A DNA stretch of 64,000 nt, taken from the NCBI GenBank assembly GCA_034509735.1, contig JACGWO010000012.1, positions 24,891,188 through 24,955,187 of the forward strand. The letters run 5' to 3'. Position 1 is the first letter of the stretch, and every line of letters begins with the position of its first letter. This document shows positions 23,155-34,535 of the stretch, piece after piece. Position numbers and translations under genes: made by a program. The notes beneath the pieces are model-generated. The model ran no database searches. It saw only the letters and a program-made list of their open reading frames with translations, and was not told the origin of the DNA. This DNA is from Sesamum alatum. Taxonomy: Eukaryota > Streptophyta > Magnoliopsida > Lamiales > Pedaliaceae.

Positions 23155-24185
23155 TTTTAAGACACTTATGTATTGTATTTGGTAATAAGTGAATCAAACA
23201 TCAAATTGATTTGTGAACTCAATTGATTAATACATTGTAATTTATTTATCCAAATCCAATCTTATTTCACCAAATTGATAAAGTATTATTAATTCTCAAA
23301 CTATTTTCCAAAAATATTCTCACAAAACAAATTGAATCAAAGTACAGGGTACATGCAGAGACAGATTCAAAAGTGAAAGTTCGAGAGGGCAAATATTCAG
23401 GACAATTAAAATAATTAGAGGGCCAATGTACTAAAAAATAAAATGTATGTATAATTTAGAAAAAAAAATACAAAACTCGAGAGGGCCAATATATATATAT
23501 ATATATAAATGTATAATTTAAAATTTAAAAAAAAAACTATCGGGTTTTATATTTAGTGCTTTCATATCATTATCGTCTCTTCATCGTAACTACACACCGA
23601 AAAAAAGAAAAAAAAAAAAAAAAAAGGACATATCTATAATACGAGATTGGACATTGTTGTATACCATGTTATCATAGGGTATGGGTTGACTTCTTTAAAA
23701 AAAAAAAAAAGAAAAAGAAGGACAAGAATGGAATAAGGTATGGGTTGACATTTTCCATCCACATGGCCTTCCACTCGAAATTTTAAAGACATCATTTGTA
23801 GAGTTAAGCTTAATTAATTATTGTAAACATAAAAGGATTTCAGACTAATTCTATACATCTAGTGGAGGTTGGAGTAAAAAATATACAATTATAGTCAAAT
23901 TGGAGATTTATTAATTATGAAAACTCACACGGGTCGTGATCACGCTTAATAGGAATTGTCGATCTTCGTTCCTTCCCCCCTTCTAAACATGATTTGGGCA
24001 ATTTCATGAATTTGAGAATTAATATAAATGTCCATAACTCTTTAATTAATCATGAAACAGGTCAAGATCTGCGCCTTTTATATTTGGGTCGTATAGATCC
24101 GACTTGAACCTATGTACGTATATGTGGGCTATTTATTGTGTTGTGAAGGAAAAGAAAATATGAGGAATGAAAGACGAACATAGAT
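23155..24185. other. AT-rich intergenic DNA with short A-runs
   Basis: No gene seen. It contains several A-runs (23520-23535, 23608-23625, 23697-23712) and a (TA)n run near 23490-23506. A short repeated phrase, GGTATGGGTTGAC, occurs at about 23680 and 23737. Confidence 0.35.
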
Positions 24186-24271
24186 AGAATAGATCATATA
24201 GAATATAGATATAGATATATAGAATATGGACTAAACAACTCATAGCTGCTGCTGCTTCTTCTTCTTCTTCT

Positions 24272-25939
24272 TCAAGTGTATGGAGCAGGCTTGGGCAGAG
24301 CCTCAACGATACCGCAGAGCTGTTGAGTTTCAGGCAGTGAGTACTCATCCCTCAATGAGCGTGCTTCGGAGACTACACTCAAGTAGAGTTGTTGTCCCAA
24401 ATAGGCTCTCTCGCGCATCTCCGACCTCAAGTTCCACATACCCGCATTGTCCAATGTGGTCATCACTGCAGCCCATGAGTTGGGATAGACTTGAATGGTG
24501 CACCTGCTTACTGCATCCAACAAGTTGTAGTTCTTCCTCTTCTCAGGGCTCCACCTCCCGGGCTCTATCGCCACCGCAAAGAATGAAAATCCATCCAAAT
24601 GCCAGGTTTGGATAGTCTTCTCGTGGTTCTCGAAGATGATTTCCACAAAGTTCCTGTATGTTCCATTCACCACATTGGGAGCCACTTCCACTTTGTTGCC
24701 CTCTTGAGGCTCGTCCTTCATCAGATTGTAGGTGAATACTTTATCAGCCACACCGTAGTACTCTGCCAACTTCAATGGGGTCTCTGTGTCCACATGCGAG
24801 ACACCGTTGATGCCAAATCTGAGCTTTCCGTTGGAGGAAGAGCGAGTGTTAACAAGCTTGATGGTGCGGGTGATGTTGATCTTTCCGTACTTGTAGGAAC
24901 CTTGTGGGTTGGGACGTGCAGCATTGGATGTGAGATTCCACCTGAAGGAGCGGAACTGGCTGATGGACCAAGCAATGCCCTTGGTGTTCTCAGGTGGTGG
25001 TGGTGGGAGCTCAGGTGATGCAGGCCCGTTTCCGTTAGCATAACGAATGACAGCCACAGTTGAGAGAGGATGCTGCGCGAACCTGCTGGACGCCACGAAG
25101 TAGTAGTCCTTGGGGGTTTGATCAGCTGTCACCAGTACGGACATACATTGCCCAACATGGAGGTCCAGAGAGTCGTAGACGTTCTGCACGGTGTGGGATC
25201 CCTCCATTTCGACCACCTTCATGGTATGACCTTGGATTCTGAAGTTGACGGACAGCCTGAGGCCCACGTTGCAAACCCTGAGTCTGTAAGTCTTGCCAGC
25301 CTCAAAAGTGAAAAGGGGCTTTGCATTGGCGTCGCCTACCTTGTTGGATTGGCCATTGATTTGGATGCCATCAGGCCTGCCGATGGAGCGACCAGAATCG
25401 AGAATGTTCTTTAGGGACTTGTGGCCCTTGTTGTACCAATCCCCAAGAAGAACAGCATACTCATCGGCAGGCTTGTCAAAGGGGATGGGGATAAGGTTAC
25501 GATTATGGATCTTGATCATACCTATACCACCAGAGGCCCTGTGGAGAGCGGTGGTAGGAAAGTAGAAGTAGGTTCCGATCTGGTCCTTGACTTGGAAGCG
25601 ATAGGTGTAGTTCTTCCCTGGGAGGATGGGGCACATAGCGCCGGGAGTGCCATCCTGCCAAGAATTCTTCCTCTGTTGGACACCGGCCCAAGTCAGGAGG
25701 ATAGGCTCGTCGAGCTGGTTGAAGACATTAACAACGATGTTGTTGTTAGAGGTACAGTTGATGACAGGGCCAGGGAACTGACCATTGATAAGAATGCCCT
25801 GCTGGGGGACGCCAAGAGGTGCAATGGTGCCATATGTGATCTTCCATTCGTGTTCAAGAGTAGGGTCACCTGCAATGACACAGGTGGCCGAGACGCACAG
25901 AAACAACACGGCAAAGATCATCTTGGTGTTGAACACCAT
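24272..25939 (-). CDS. SKU5-similar multicopper-oxidase-like protein (BP10/NTP303 pollen type), copy 1
   Basis: An intronless 555-residue protein. The signal peptide (residues 1-23, ending VIAG) is followed by three cupredoxin domains at about 28-140, 155-300 and 385-525. The family signature is clear, but copper ligands of true ascorbate oxidases are missing: the HWHG site reads LLTWAGVQQRKNSW and the YHGH site reads YFYFPTTALHR. The C-terminal HCH site reads MWNLRSEM; only WHLDG near 445 keeps a His. The protein is therefore probably catalytically inactive. Relatives are abundant in pollen tubes and are glycosylated or GPI-linked wall proteins; no GPI signal is visible here. It differs from the second copy at residues 16 (Val/Phe) and 439 (His/Leu) only. 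The whole of 24190-26189 is duplicated at 35656-37664. Confidence 0.93.
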   Translation of the reverse strand: MVFNTKMIFAVLFLCVSATCVIAGDPTLEHEWKITYGTIAPLGVPQQGILINGQFPGPVINCTSNNNIVVNVFNQLDEPILLTWAGVQQRKNSWQDGTPGAMCPILPGKNYTYRFQVKDQIGTYFYFPTTALHRASGGIGMIKIHNRNLIPIPFDKPADEYAVLLGDWYNKGHKSLKNILDSGRSIGRPDGIQINGQSNKVGDANAKPLFTFEAGKTYRLRVCNVGLRLSVNFRIQGHTMKVVEMEGSHTVQNVYDSLDLHVGQCMSVLVTADQTPKDYYFVASSRFAQHPLSTVAVIRYANGNGPASPELPPPPPENTKGIAWSISQFRSFRWNLTSNAARPNPQGSYKYGKINITRTIKLVNTRSSSNGKLRFGINGVSHVDTETPLKLAEYYGVADKVFTYNLMKDEPQEGNKVEVAPNVVNGTYRNFVEIIFENHEKTIQTWHLDGFSFFAVAIEPGRWSPEKRKNYNLLDAVSRCTIQVYPNSWAAVMTTLDNAGMWNLRSEMRERAYLGQQLYLSVVSEARSLRDEYSLPETQQLCGIVEALPKPAPYT

Positions 25940-26079
25940 TGCTCTACAGAATCAGAAGAAGCTATTTTAGTCTTCTTTTTTTTGGCTTGCCCAGAAGAAG
26001 AGGAAGTTATTGAGAATGTCTTCTTCTGGCACGAGACCTTTTTATTTTTGTTTGATGTATTTGGGAATGAAGGAATAGG

Positions 26080-26087
26080 CTTTTATA
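26080..26087 (-). promoter_or_regulatory. TATA box of SKU5-like copy 1
   Basis: TATAAAAG on the minus strand, about 140 bases before the ATG at 25939. It is conserved in the second copy. Confidence 0.55.
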
Positions 26088-26558
26088 GGAAGAAGGATTC
26101 GCATATGCCATATTTGGTTATAAGAATCATGGCTCATGTCTATTCATTCCTTGCTTCTCGGCCTGCTATTTGTTTTCCTGCCTCTCCTTCACCAATGGAC
26201 ATTTAATGAGAGGAAAATACAATTCTTCCCATTGATGTATTTGCGGCTTTTTGACGTGAAATAAGTACCACATGTCTTTCCTCTCTATTTTTGTAAATCT
26301 TTCATAGAATATTTTTTCCAACAAATTAAATATGATCAACTTTTTATTGGTGATATATAAGCACAATCATAACTCCGGTTCTAACTATATATGATGGGGT
26401 AACATTTTTTATACTTCTAAAATATTTAAAATTAGTAAAAGATGAATAACAATTAACATAAATTCCTATAACGAAGAGAAATTGCAACAGAAATTAGATT
26501 GTGACTCACTATAACTATTTGAAAATAATACTCCCCCAATCCTATATATGAACGTGTC

Positions 26559-27950
26559 TTTTTTTTTTTTTTTTTAAGGATAATCATATTATATATATTA
26601 ATATAAGTCAAAACATATTACATTTAGGGAGTTTGTATGCCTAATCGAAATAAAAGATATATCAGTCATAACAATTTCTTCGGCAAAAGTAGGCATTTCT
26701 TTAAAAAGTTGATATGGCGTTAAAGTTCCTACTGCAATCCGTACAAAAATATCTGTAGTTCTATTAGCCTCCCTATAGCAAAAAGCAGCCTTCACTGAAC
26801 TAAATTCAGTTAAGGTCTTCAAGCAGTCCTTGAGTAAAGGGATGAGCACCCTCGGAGCTTGTGCCTTCTTGCGAACAAGAGATAGGAGGAATTGAGAATC
26901 GGTTTCAATGATCAATTTTGTAATATTTTTATTCTTTGCTAATAATAATCCATCCTGTAATGCCCATAGTTCTACAGTATTATTAGTGTGATGTCCTATG
27001 TATTTTGAGAACGCGGCTATATATCCACCCTTCGAATTTCGTAATAACCTCTGCAGCCTGCATGTCCCGGATTACCAAGTGATGATCCGTCAATATTAAG
27101 TTTATACCACCCTGATGGAGGGGGACTCCATTTACACAAGACTTCATACTTTTGTCTACTCTTTTGTTTAGAAAAATAAGGAAATTCATAAGTCATAGTT
27201 TTAGCCTGTCTCCACATATTAAAAAGATTTATGGAAGCGTTTTGAAAGATAGCATTATTTCTGTTTGTCCATATAATCCACAATGCATTAGCAACTAGAG
27301 CCTTTCTAAAGGTATTGTACTGAAGTTTATGGAGGATTATAAGTTGTTTGTGTTGTGCAATTCTTGAATTTTCGGTAGACATGTGCATGAGATGCCTGAA
27401 AGAAACTTACATTTGTTAAAAGTATGGTCAATGTCTTCTACACAAGTATTGCATAAGAAGCATATGGTTTAAGGATGTTTTGATCTTTTAAATAAACATA
27501 GTGAGGTTGGAATGCTTTCATGCGCAAGAAGCCATATAAAAAATTTTACTTTTGGAGTGACAGGAAGAGTCCATATGGTACACTATGGGAAAGGTGGATT
27601 CTGGATAAGAAGTTGAGATTGAACTCATATGGTACACTCATGCGCAAGAAGCCATGAGTAAGCAGACTTAACGGAAAATTTTCCGGTCTTTTCCCAATTC
27701 CAAATAATATAATCAGGGTGGTTCGTGAAAGAAATTGGAATAGAGTGGATTTTTTGGATGATAAACCGAGGTAAGTATTGTTCCACTATGTTTAGATCCC
27801 AACTCTTATTTGAAGATATAATGTCACTAACCTGTAGATTTTGCAATAATGTGAGGATATATGGAACTTGTGATGCAATAGAGAATGAATCACACCAAAT
27901 GTATGTTAGAATAGATGATCAGAAAGCCAATTGGATTGACGGTTTTGGGT
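26559..27950 (-). mobile_element. 5'-truncated LINE with zinc-binding and RNase H domains
   Basis: Minus strand, ending in poly(A), seen as the T-run at 26559-26575. In order: the end of the reverse transcriptase, with IIWNWEKTGKFSVKSAYSWL; a zf-RVT segment (VKFFIWLLAHE, CFLCNTCVEDIDHTFNKC); then a plant RNase H domain, with KLNIDGSSLGNPGHAG (first Asp) and IIETDSQFLLSLV. Coding is interrupted by stops, for example before TICFLC and near 27935. The 5' end fades near 27950. It is of a different subfamily from the LINE at 8470, which lacks this 3' part. Confidence 0.82.
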
Positions 27951-30030
27951 ACTATTTAGCAATCTTTATTGACTTAATGAATATAGTAAGTATTCATCAG
28001 TAGTACTATGTGTTTGTTGTGCATACTGATTACATTAAACGACATTTTAACATCACAACAAATGTCCACAGGCCAATTAGATACCCCATGTAGTTGAGCT
28101 GTGCATTGGATATGAAATGTTCCAAGTCGAGGACATCGAGACAGGGCAGCGAGGGTCCTACAAAGACTTGCACTAAGTATTGCATTCATTGGATGAGTGC
28201 GGTGTTTCATCGGCGACAGACGTTGGACGTCTATGCAATATTAATGGGTTAGTTGACAAGGGTGTTAGCTGACTGAACTGACTCGCGGGAATCGTCATAT
28301 GGAAGCCTTGGAGGCTTGGTCGGTATAACTGGAATTCCCGGCTCCGATAGTACGAGATTAGTCCTCGGACTTGAGGAATCATGGCAGTCACATGATTATG
28401 AAGGTTGTATCTAAGGTCTGGCAAGAGATGTCTGTATCTAGGATACGTTCATCATAAGCTTTATCCAGTGCAGTTGGAATATGTATTGAGGACGGCGGAT
28501 TCCAAGATAGGATCCGTCACCTGTCAGAATATGATAGTCAAGCCTCCTATGCGCTCTGAGACGGTTTAAACTCTTTAAGTCTGTGGCCATAGCGATTGGT
28601 CGAGTAGGGAATGGTTTCTTACGACGATCAATAGAGCAGACGTGTGTCGAGTTATTGAACATAGTTGTCTAGTCCAGGATGGAAACCGACGCCCAATTCC
28701 ATGCCCTAGACTTAAACCGGGAGATGGATGATGGAAGGACCGTACTCGTATGAAACTCGGGAGCCTAAACGTTCACGCCAACATTCACCTAGTCTCTAGT
28801 GCCATGGACCGTTGTTAGACGGCCACCCATGATGACGGGCGTTTTCTGATTAATGATTAATTAGAAAATAGTTCATTAAATTGGATTTAATTGACCAATT
28901 GTGTTGGACACAAGCCCAAGTCTAGCTGAGGGTGAACCTAAAGGGTCACACACAAATCACTATGGAATTGGTAGAATTAATTTGGAATTAATTCTAGAAG
29001 AAGCGAACTAATTTAATTGGATTAAATTAATTCAAGGAGAAAAATAAATTATTGGATCATTTATTGAGAAATTCATTTGATGGATGGTCCAAGAATTAAT
29101 TAATTGGATTAGTTAATTTTTGGACTTAGAACCTTTAAATTAATTGGATTAATTTATCGGGTTTGGATTAATTAATTGATTGGATCAATTAATTAGAGTT
29201 CGGACTTATGTTTATTTAATTGGATTAAATAAACTTATGGGCTTCAATTGAATTGAGATTAATTGGATTAATTAATGCTCAATGGACTTTGTTCGGACTT
29301 AATTTAATTAGATTAAATAAAAGTCCAAGACTAGTAGTCCTAGTCCATGAAAAAATTCAATTTATAGCAAGTGAAGGAGGAATTAAAATCCTCCACATGT
29401 GAGGAACATGTGACCAGCCTTTATAGGTTTGGTGGGTGGTTTTATTTGCTATAATGGTGCATGGTTATGTAGAGAGTGGTGAGTGTATGTAGGTTGCTTT
29501 GGAAGTTACTATAGTAGTTGAATTTTGAATTCAATAACACTACATACACAAAACCATTCACATAACTTGAATGCCTATGTTTTTGCACGAATTTTTCCTT
29601 TCAAAAACTATCCAAAATTCTCTGAAAAACTCTCATTTTTGTGTTCATACCTTTTGGAAAGGTTGAACTTAAAAACATTCCAAAAGACACTAAACAATAG
29701 TGTTGTTTTGGAAGTGTTTCTTCTTCTTTTCTCTACTTCTATCTAGCAATAGATTAGGGGATACATTCTTCCATAGTGTGGTGTGGACAACTTAGAGGAA
29801 TTCTATGTTGAATTCTCAAGTGAACTGAACAAGGAAACGTAAAGGGAACAAAGCTAGAGCCGGTGCTATGTTTGTGAAACAAAAGGTAGGTTCTCATTTA
29901 TATTCTTGTACCATTTGTTTTTATTCCTTTAGCCACATGTCCAGCATATTTATTTTATGTTGTTATGCTCTTGACAAACATCGAACGCCCGAAAATTTCA
30001 AAGGGTACACCCCTTTGAAATTGTTGTGGT
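27950..30030. other. Unclassified non-coding repetitive-looking DNA
   Basis: About 2 kb of balanced-composition sequence with no credible ORF. I suspect a degenerate LTR-retrotransposon or large derivative, because the first 900 bp is more GC-rich than the flanks and stop-riddled in all frames. No LTR pair, primer-binding site or polypurine tract could be demonstrated. It includes the AATTGGATTA repeat field at 28980-29330. Confidence 0.4.
28980..29330. repeat. Field of TTAATTGGATTAATT-like repeats
   Basis: The core AATTGGATTA, flanked by TTAA/TTAATT, recurs about seven times in 350 bp with irregular spacing (for example near 29016, 29100, 29138, 29218, 29258). Several occurrences form small palindromes. 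Confidence 0.75.
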
Positions 30031-30034
30031 TATT

Positions 30035-30222
30035 ACTAAATAGTCGTAGCAAATAGTCAATGACCACGGTCACGCAATGATTGTTGGTCGTGATTCTTGC
30101 GAGGGTCGTTAAAGCATTTGCCATGGCTAAAAGTCATAACGAATGTTTTTATTTCAGCTTTTAGCCGTGGCAAATAAGTTTTTTCATTGTGGAAAAATTA
30201 GTTTTTGCATCTGTTTTATTTA
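30035..30222. mobile_element. Fragment of CACTA-like repeat, interrupted by Tourist-like element
   Basis: It matches 37925-38120 in the same orientation: GTAGCAAATAGTCAATGACCACGG, GGCTAAAAGTCATA, TTAGCCGTGGCAAATA. The similarity stops at the TTA where the element at 30223 begins, so that element landed in or truncated this copy. Confidence 0.65.
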
Positions 30223-30870
30223 GGGTTCGTTTGGTTCAAATGAGATGAAAGGGAAAGTGAAAGGGGGAAGGGGAGGGAAAGAATAATAATTTTCCTTTAA
30301 GTTGTTTGGTATGATTGGAAGGAGAGTAAATCTCAATATTTTCCCTTGTTTGGTACGAGAAAAATAGATTGAGAAGAAAAGACTAATTTTTGCAATTTTA
30401 CTGTTTAAACACTTCTCTTTATTTTGTATTAGAAAATAAATAAGTTAATATTATACTAATACAATTTTACTATAGCAAAGATTTAAAACCCTTATTAATA
30501 AAAATATTTATCAAACAAGAACAATAATATTTCTTTTATTAATAAAAATATTCATCAAAATGAATATTATTCATTTATTCTAAACTGTTTAATTTAAATA
30601 AAATAAAATTACTACCAACACCCTCAAATATGGGTCATAGAGTAAATAAAAATAAAGTATGTATTTTTTTGTTTTTTTGGCCTTATACTTCCACTTTTCC
30701 GCCCAATATCGGACGGAAACAAAATTGGACTCCGAAGGGGTTTCATATATATCTAGTTTTAATTCTCTTTCATCTCTTCCTCCAAACCAAACACTAAATC
30801 TTTTCTTATACATCGTCTTTTACTTCCACTTCTCTTATACTTCCACTTTTCCCTCCAACTAAACATACCC
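30223..30870. mobile_element. Tourist-like (PIF/Harbinger) MITE, copy A
   Basis: It starts GGGTTCGTTTGGTTCAAATG and ends CTAAACATACCC, flanked by TTA and TAA. Its sequence is the reverse complement of 34536-35345, apart from a shorter middle. Terminal GGG..GTTTGG and a 3-bp TWA target fit the PIF/Harbinger superfamily. No transposase. Confidence 0.7.
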
Positions 30871-31974
30871 TAAGATAAATATATTTATTCACACTACAAA
30901 GAAAATCATTTTATATCAACGAATTTTGTAACAGTCCCGAAAAAAATTGTAACAGCTTTTTAATTTTTTGTAACAGTTTTTTGAACGACGAGCGTTCTGC
31001 TCCAATAACACGAGTTACAAAATAATTGTAACGGTAACAAGAAAAGTTGTTCCAAATTCCCGCGTCCTTTGTAACGGCCTCGAAAGCCATTATAAAGTAT
31101 GACCTAAAGCAGAAATTAGATTTGTATCTACCTTTGGAACGACCAGTACTAAGCTACGCATTTATTACAGCTTTTGTTACACCGTCGGTGTTAAAAGAGT
31201 ATTACAATTAGAACGGCTATTTCCACGGCATTTGTAACTGCGGCGTCTTAATTTGTAACGGTTTGTGGAGCAACTGTTGTATTATTTTTGCGTAACTTGG
31301 AACGATCTTTCACACGATTTTTGAGCCTTAACTTGGTACGGTGTTTTAAACGGTTGATTACCAGCTCTTATAACTTACCTTCCTACAGCTTTTGTGACGA
31401 TTATTGGAAATGTCTCAAGTTGTGTGCTTGTGAAATATACCCCAAGAACCTCTACAAAATCCGTTACAAAAACTAATTTATTATTTAATAATTTATTTAT
31501 TTTTATATTATTCAAATATTAAATTTTATATATAATTTATTGTTGAATTTGTAGATATGAAAATTTATATAAATTATGTAGCTCGAAAAAGTAATAATAT
31601 AATAACAAAATTAAAATTGTATTTACAATATTATTTTTAAAATATACATATAAAAAAAAAAAAAGAAACAACAAATCCTAATCTAGATCTAGATCCTCCA
31701 CGTCTTCTGCCTCGTCGTCGTGTGTGGGGGATCTGTTGGATCTTGTACCGACAGAACGATCTTCTCAAGCCTCTTGACCCGATCGTCGAGGTTCGGGTGT
31801 TGCTCTTGTGGTGGCCGGGCAGGGTGGAGTAGTGGATGAGCTAGGCTGCGATGGTTCAGCAATGGAGTGGTGGGCTGGCCCAGTATTCAAGGAGCTGGCC
31901 CCAAATCTGACCGGCCAGCCAAAGAGATCTGGACAATTGTGCCCGCGCGTTCCAGAACCTCTTCCCTAAAATGC

Positions 31975-32400
31975 ATAAAATTGCAGAAAATTCCCCAAAA
32001 CACGTAAAATTCACATAATATTATTTAATATTCCCTAAATTTACATAAAATTGAACTAAATTCACAGAAATTGCAGTAAATTACAAAAAAAAAAAGAAAA
32101 TCAGAAAATTACAAAAATTTTAAAAAAATTACAAAAATTTCAGAAAATTAAACTTAATTCAGAAAATTTCAGGTAATTACAAAAAATTTAAAAAAGATTC
32201 AAAAAATGTCAGAAAATTAGAAAAAATTCAGAAAAAAATCATAAAGTTACAATTAATTTCAGAAATTTCAGCTAATTACAAAAAAATTCAAAAAAAAAAT
32301 ACATTTTCAGAAAAATTCAGGTAATTTCAAAAAAATTCAGGTAATTACAAAACATTTACATAAAAATAAACACAGTTACATAAACATTCACACATTTCAA
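31975..32400. repeat. Degenerate A-rich minisatellite inside the CACTA element
   Basis: The phrase CAGAAAATTACAAAAATTT and shorter variants recur more than ten times over 425 bp (for example 32100-32260). It separates the coding remnant from a GC-rich (GGTGG)n stretch at 32510-32700. Confidence 0.75.
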
Positions 32401-32509
32401 ATAAATACATATGCCCCATTTTTACACATCATTTCAGCAAAAAAATGGACAAAAAAAATGGGCATAAAAGCTATAAAAATTACACATAAAAATGGAACAA
32501 AAGAAAAAC

Positions 32510-32700
32510 ATACCTGGTGGTGGGTGTGGTGGCCGGCAACTGGTGGTGGCTACGACAGCAGCTACCGGCGAGTGAGGTGGCGACGACAGCAGCTTCCCAT
32601 TGACCGGTGGCGGCGGCAACTAGTGGGTGTGGTGGAGACACGATTGGTGGGTGGTGGCGGCGGCGACTGGTGGGTGGTGGTGTGGTGGCGGTGTGATGGA
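32510..32700. repeat. GGTGG-rich low-complexity stretch
   Basis: Runs of GGTGGTGG, GGCGGCGG and related triplets generate long but meaningless ORFs on both strands (Pro/His-rich on minus, Trp/Gly-rich on plus). Confidence 0.7.
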
Positions 32701-34149
32701 GAGAGATAATGAGGGAGATGGAGATGGAAAGAGTGACGAATGCTGCTAAGTATGGATTTTATAATTCCCAGTTCGGAACGGCCGTTAGCTTTAAAAGCAG
32801 TTAGTAAAGACGTTACAAAGTGTAAAAAATAACGTCGTTTCAACAGGAAAACAATGTCATTTTTGTGCGCAACCATTTGAAAAGTCGTTACAAATTACAT
32901 TAGAAAAACAGTACTATAGTTTTCGTAATTAGAAACGACGTTATATTTGGTAACCTTTAAAATGACTGCTCTAAATGTCATTACAAGTAGTTTTTTTTTC
33001 AAAAAAATATCATTAAAAATTAATAAAACTCGTACGTAACACGTTAATATTAAATAAAAGTATACAATGTGTGGAATAATACAATTGAAATCATAATACA
33101 CTTTGAAGTGAGATTGATATATGGCTACAATACGAAATAAATTTGTATATTCATTATTGTTAGTATTTCGCTGATATAACTATGATTATATATTATTTGC
33201 ATCGCTTAATCAGACCATCAAAAATTAGATCTGACGGTTAGATATGATCAAACGGCCAAAAGAATACATTTGACGAAATTTTGTACTAATTTGTACACGG
33301 ATGTCGAGATATCGTATCCGAAACATAACAGTAGCCTGTTAACCCGGTGAGATATTAAATTGGACCGTCAGATTTGATCAAATGGACAGTCTTATATGTA
33401 TTTAAGTTTGGTCTGAATCCGATTCATGGATGTTGAGATATCGTACTTAGAACCATATGTTTAAAAATTGAAACACTAATTGTAACGGCTTTTCCCACAT
33501 TAATGAATTTAACATGTTTGGAACGGCCTTTGAAACAGTCTTTGAATCATGCGTTTTAAATTTGGACTCCCCCCAAATTTTGAAAATTTTCCACTAAAAT
33601 ATGTTCTGGGCCCAAAACAATCGCCAAATTTTATTGTCCTTTTGTAGGGCTTTTGGGACGGCTTTTGTATCAGCTCCTTCAGGAAAAAAGTCGTTGCAAT
33701 TGTACCGATTTTTGTATCAGCAGTTATTAATTAGTTACAATTTCAAATGATTTTTTAGTACAACACTTGTAACGGCTTAACTCCATTTTCCAAGACCGCT
33801 ACAAAATCAATTGATCGGTAAAAAGGCCATACCAAATTTGTAGCGGATTGGCATTTTGTACCGGCTTTTGTAACAGCCTCTCTCCGCACGACGTATGGCC
33901 ATTACAAGGTGAACAAGCGCTTCCAAAAGCCGCTACAATTCGTAGCGGCATTATGTTTGTAACGACTCTACACATATCGATATTTTGTAATGGCTTTACA
34001 AACAGTTATTCCTACGGCCTGGTCATTAGTTCCTTTCATCTAAAATTGTGATGTCAGCAAACTGTTTTCGTTCCAAGTTTGTTACAAAGGCCGTTGGTAC
34101 TGTAACAGCCTTATAGCCGTTACAAATCCCGCATTTTTTTGTATTTTCA

Positions 34150-34530
34150 TTAAAAATTATACAATACTATAATTGGAGCTCATTTCAAATAATTACAATT
34201 AAATTATAGTAGCATAGTATTCTTCAAACATTTTAAATTGAGATTACCTTTTATAGCAATTGATGAAATCTAGCTATAATAAAAATGCAGTCTTTCTGTT
34301 TGAAACTTTTGTGACAAACTTCACATGCAAATTCCCCGTGTACGACTTGGATTTAAATGTTTTTATATATTTTGAAGAAAAAGGATCATAATACTTGGAT
34401 TTAAATGTTTTATTTTGAAGAAAAAGGATCATAATACTTGGATTTAAATATTTGGTGACGCAATGTTTCAACCGCACGTAGCAGGTTTATTCTGCATCCA
34501 CAACCACAATAGGAGATGTTACATTAGTTT
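34150..34530. other. Spacer with short tandem repeat
   Basis: No gene. At 34345-34455 a 46- to 49-bp unit (ACTTGGATTTAAATGTTTTA ... GAAGAAAAAGGATCATAAT) occurs two and a half times in tandem. Confidence 0.6.
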
Positions 34531-34535
34531 CTTTA

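Larger units (their letters stand above)
30892..34146. mobile_element. Non-autonomous CACTA (En/Spm) transposon
   Basis: The left end is CACTACAAAGAAAATC at 30892. The right end is degenerate, ATTTTTTTGTATTT, where an intact end would read TTTTTTTGTAGTG. The 3-bp flanks TCA at 30889-30891 and 34147-34149 form the expected CACTA target duplication. Both subterminal regions (30930-31470 and 32760-34130) are packed with TTTGTAACGGC-like motifs on both strands, as in the TNPA-site regions of En/Spm elements. The minus strand at about 31690-31780 encodes LDDRVKRLEKIV, reminiscent of the end of plant En/Spm (Ptta) proteins. Otherwise no transposase. Confidence 0.75.

Noticed and set aside
25421..26206. 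Long ORFs on the plus strand opposite the SKU5-like genes (also 36878-37459)
   Set aside because: They mirror the codon pattern of the minus-strand genes, occur in both duplicates only because the sequence is duplicated, and resemble no protein family.
28890..29880. Solo LTR starting TGTTGGACACAAGCCC
   Set aside because: Plausible TG start, but no matching CA end, no target duplication and no second copy in the window, so it stays unclassified.
32434..32876. Pro/His-rich and Trp/Gly-rich ORFs
   Set aside because: Generated by (GGTGG)n low-complexity sequence inside the CACTA element.
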